In this document: piece after piece, positions 62,931 to 64,000 of the stretch
Position numbering within the stretch: the first letter of the stretch is position 1
Layout: the number at the start of each line of letters is the position of its first letter
Assembly (NCBI GenBank): GCA_963667515.2
Contig: CAXXXY010000006.1
Location: forward strand, 744,001 to 808,000
Direction: 5' to 3'
Length of the DNA: 64,000 nt
From: VYDC01 sp963667515
GTDB lineage: Bacteria > Chloroflexota > Dehalococcoidia > UBA2979
The notes under the pieces: model-generated
What the model saw: the letters and a program-made list of their open reading frames with translations, nothing else
The model's database searches: none
What the model was told of the DNA's origin: nothing
Made by a program: the position numbers and the translations under genes

Positions 62931-63431
62931 ATGACGCAGGAAAGCACCGTCGCCGAGCGGCGCGCGCAGATCGCCGAGGGCGTGCGCTCCGCCGCCGACC
63001 GTGTGCGCGAGCTGCGCGATGAGCTGATCGCCGCGGAGGAGAAGCCGCTGCCGCGCGGCGAGTGGCGCATCCGCGATGCGCTGAGCCACCTCGCGGCGCG
63101 CTCCAACCCGGTGGCGCTGGCGCATCGGCGCATCGCCGAGCAGGGGCAGGAGCGCGTGCTCACCGCCGACGAGGTGAACCACGGCCAGGTGGAGGAGCGC
63201 GGCGATCTCTCCGTCGCCGACCTCGTGGACGAGATCGTCGCGGGCTCGGAGGCGGCGCTCGCCGAGCTCCAGACGCTCTCCGACGAGTTCCTCGAGCAGA
63301 CGGTGAAGGTGAGCTTCGGGCCCGGCGAGATGCCCGCGAGCTCGATCATCCTCTTCGGTGGCCCGCGCCACTTCCACGAGCACCTCGGCGACATCGAGGA
63401 AGCGCTGAACGAGCGTTCCGCTCGACCCTAG
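62931..63431 (+). CDS. DinB-like / mycothiol-maleylpyruvate isomerase-like protein
   Basis: 166 residues forming a likely four-helix bundle. The His in DALSHLAARS and HFHEHLGDIEEAL fit the DinB metal triad pattern. GAGGAGAG precedes ATG 62931. May be a thiol-dependent transferase or a stress protein; substrate unknown. The last residues ERSARP are supplied by a BIME hairpin. It sits divergently between ftsY and smc. Confidence 0.75.
   Translation: MTQESTVAERRAQIAEGVRSAADRVRELRDELIAAEEKPLPRGEWRIRDALSHLAARSNPVALAHRRIAEQGQERVLTADEVNHGQVEERGDLSVADLVDEIVAGSEAALAELQTLSDEFLEQTVKVSFGPGEMPASSIILFGGPRHFHEHLGDIEEALNERSARP
63410..63424 (+). repeat. BIME-like hairpin at the end of the DinB-like gene
   Basis: CGAGCG-TTC-CGCTCG, then ACCCTAG: the TAG is the gene's stop. 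Confidence 0.8.
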
Positions 63432-63466
63432 CAAGCGTTCCGCTTGACTCGAGGGGCTGCCGCCGC
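63432..63466 (+). repeat. BIME-like hairpin arm (forward)
   Basis: CAAGCG-TTC-CGCTTG, then ACTCGAGGGGCTGCCGCCG. Begins right after the TAG stop; its partner is at 63571. Confidence 0.85.
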
Positions 63467-63570
63467 CTTCGGTGCAGCCGAGGATGATGAGCGGGGCTAC
63501 TCGACCCCCGGCTCGCCGCGCCGCCCGACGGCCCCACTCACTCCAGGCACCCGAGAGCCCCCCGCGCGCG

Positions 63571-63600
63571 CGGCAGCCTTAGGGTTGAGCGGAACGCTCA
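63571..63600 (-). repeat. BIME-like hairpin arm (reverse) forming the smc 3' end
   Basis: CGGCAGCCTTAGGG, then TGAGCG-GAA-CGCTCA. On the minus strand it encodes ERSAQP-stop. Confidence 0.85.
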
Positions 63601-64000
63601 TCGTCGAGGCGGAGCGAGAGCACGCGGGACACCGAATCGTCGCCCATCGACACGCCGTAGATCGCGTCGGCGGCCTCGATGGTGCGGCGGTTGTGCGTGA
63701 TCACGATGAACTGCGATCGGGCCGTCAGCTCGCGCAGCGTCTCTAAGAAGCGACCTACGTTCGCCTCGTCGAGGGCCGCGTCCACCTCGTCCAGCACGCA
63801 GACCGGCGCCGGATTCACCGAGAGCAGCGCGAACAGCAGCGCCACCGACGTCATCGAGCGCTCGCCGCCGGAGAGCATCGCGAGGCTGGCGATGCGCTTG
63901 CCGGGCGGCTGCGCCGTGATCTCCACGCCGGGCTCGCGATCGTCTATGAGCGCGGCCACCGCGCCGTCGTCGTCGCCGTCGAGGTCGGTCGCCCCCGCCT
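63579..64000 (-). CDS. smc: chromosome segregation protein SMC, C-terminal part
   Basis: Only the last 140 residues lie in the window; the gene continues past 64000. The ABC signature LSGGERSMTSVALLFALL and Walker B VCVLDEVDAALDEANV are followed by the D-loop/H-loop (IVITHNRRTIEAAD). SMC forms the condensin core that organises the chromosome. The extreme C-terminus ERSAQP derives from a BIME arm. Confidence 0.95.
   Translation of the reverse strand, partial: AGATDLDGDDDGAVAALIDDREPGVEITAQPPGKRIASLAMLSGGERSMTSVALLFALLSVNPAPVCVLDEVDAALDEANVGRFLETLRELTARSQFIVITHNRRTIEAADAIYGVSMGDDSVSRVLSLRLDDERSAQP

Noticed and set aside
61607..63394. N-terminal extension of the DUF2298 frame to give a 1,403-residue protein
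   Set aside because: The extra sequence overlaps ftsY and has shadow composition. ATG 61606 with GGAGGG upstream matches the family start.

Overview
This 64 kb window is very GC-rich bacterial chromosome. The best lineage guess is Chloroflexota, possibly Dehalococcoidia-like. The main reason is an overlapping pair of large membrane proteins (57.2-61.6 kb): a TIGR03663/Agl23-like protein and a DUF2298 (Chlor_Arch_YYY) protein, both typical of Chloroflexota and archaea. Archaeal-type phosphoglycerate mutase, fused KorA/KorB and a DapL-type lysine route agree with this. The phylum assignment is inference. I saw no rRNA, tRNA or CRISPR array.

Layout. 0-2 kb: end of an alpha/beta hydrolase, an IS481-family insertion sequence and a lone Lrp ligand-binding domain. 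2.4-5.6 kb: korA-korB and a pterin synthase-like gene. 5.76-8.80 kb: a 3,039-bp IS1-family-like mobile element with passenger genes, 17-bp terminal inverted repeats and an 8-bp target duplication. 8.8-13.1 kb: small hypotheticals, a flavodoxin-like protein and a THUMP-like methyltransferase. 13.1-26.3 kb, mostly minus strand: hflX, dapL, dapF, miaA, tpiA, apgM, pgk, a polyprenyl synthetase, a frameshifted penicillin acylase and tsaC. 26.4-32.6 kb, plus strand: guaA-purD-orf-purB-purC-purS. 32.9-41.3 kb: an MFS transporter, secreted wall or VWA proteins, a cation-efflux protein, a second IS481 copy and a lipoprotein. 41.3-46.8 kb: a radical SAM gene with two associated transferases, an acyl-CoA synthetase-like protein and a pterin-binding-like protein. 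47-53.2 kb: mutL, a subtilase and mutS. 53.4-64 kb: NuoF/NuoE-like diaphorase, a flippase-like protein, the two big membrane proteins, ftsY, a DinB-like gene and the 3' end of smc.

Functional links. pgk-apgM-tpiA gives lower glycolysis, dapL-dapF gives meso-diaminopimelate for the cell wall and lysine, and the guaA-pur block is a tightly overlapping purine operon. korAB oxidises a 2-oxoacid with ferredoxin. mutS and mutL flank a subtilase.

The most unusual content is not in the conserved genes. (1) The IS1-like element carries an Xre-ImmA/IrrE regulator-protease and has split a repeat hairpin. (2) A BIME-like family of paired hairpins recurs across the window. Their 6-bp stems covary around a TTC loop next to a conserved GGGGCTGCCGC box. 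Several copies supply the last codons of unrelated proteins, so DapL, MutL, the DinB-like protein and SMC all end in [EQ]RSAxP. (3) A second hairpin family lies between mutS and nuoF. (4) Several genes start about 7 nt after a TANNNT box, which suggests leaderless transcripts, and a few appear to start at CTG behind strong Shine-Dalgarno sequences.
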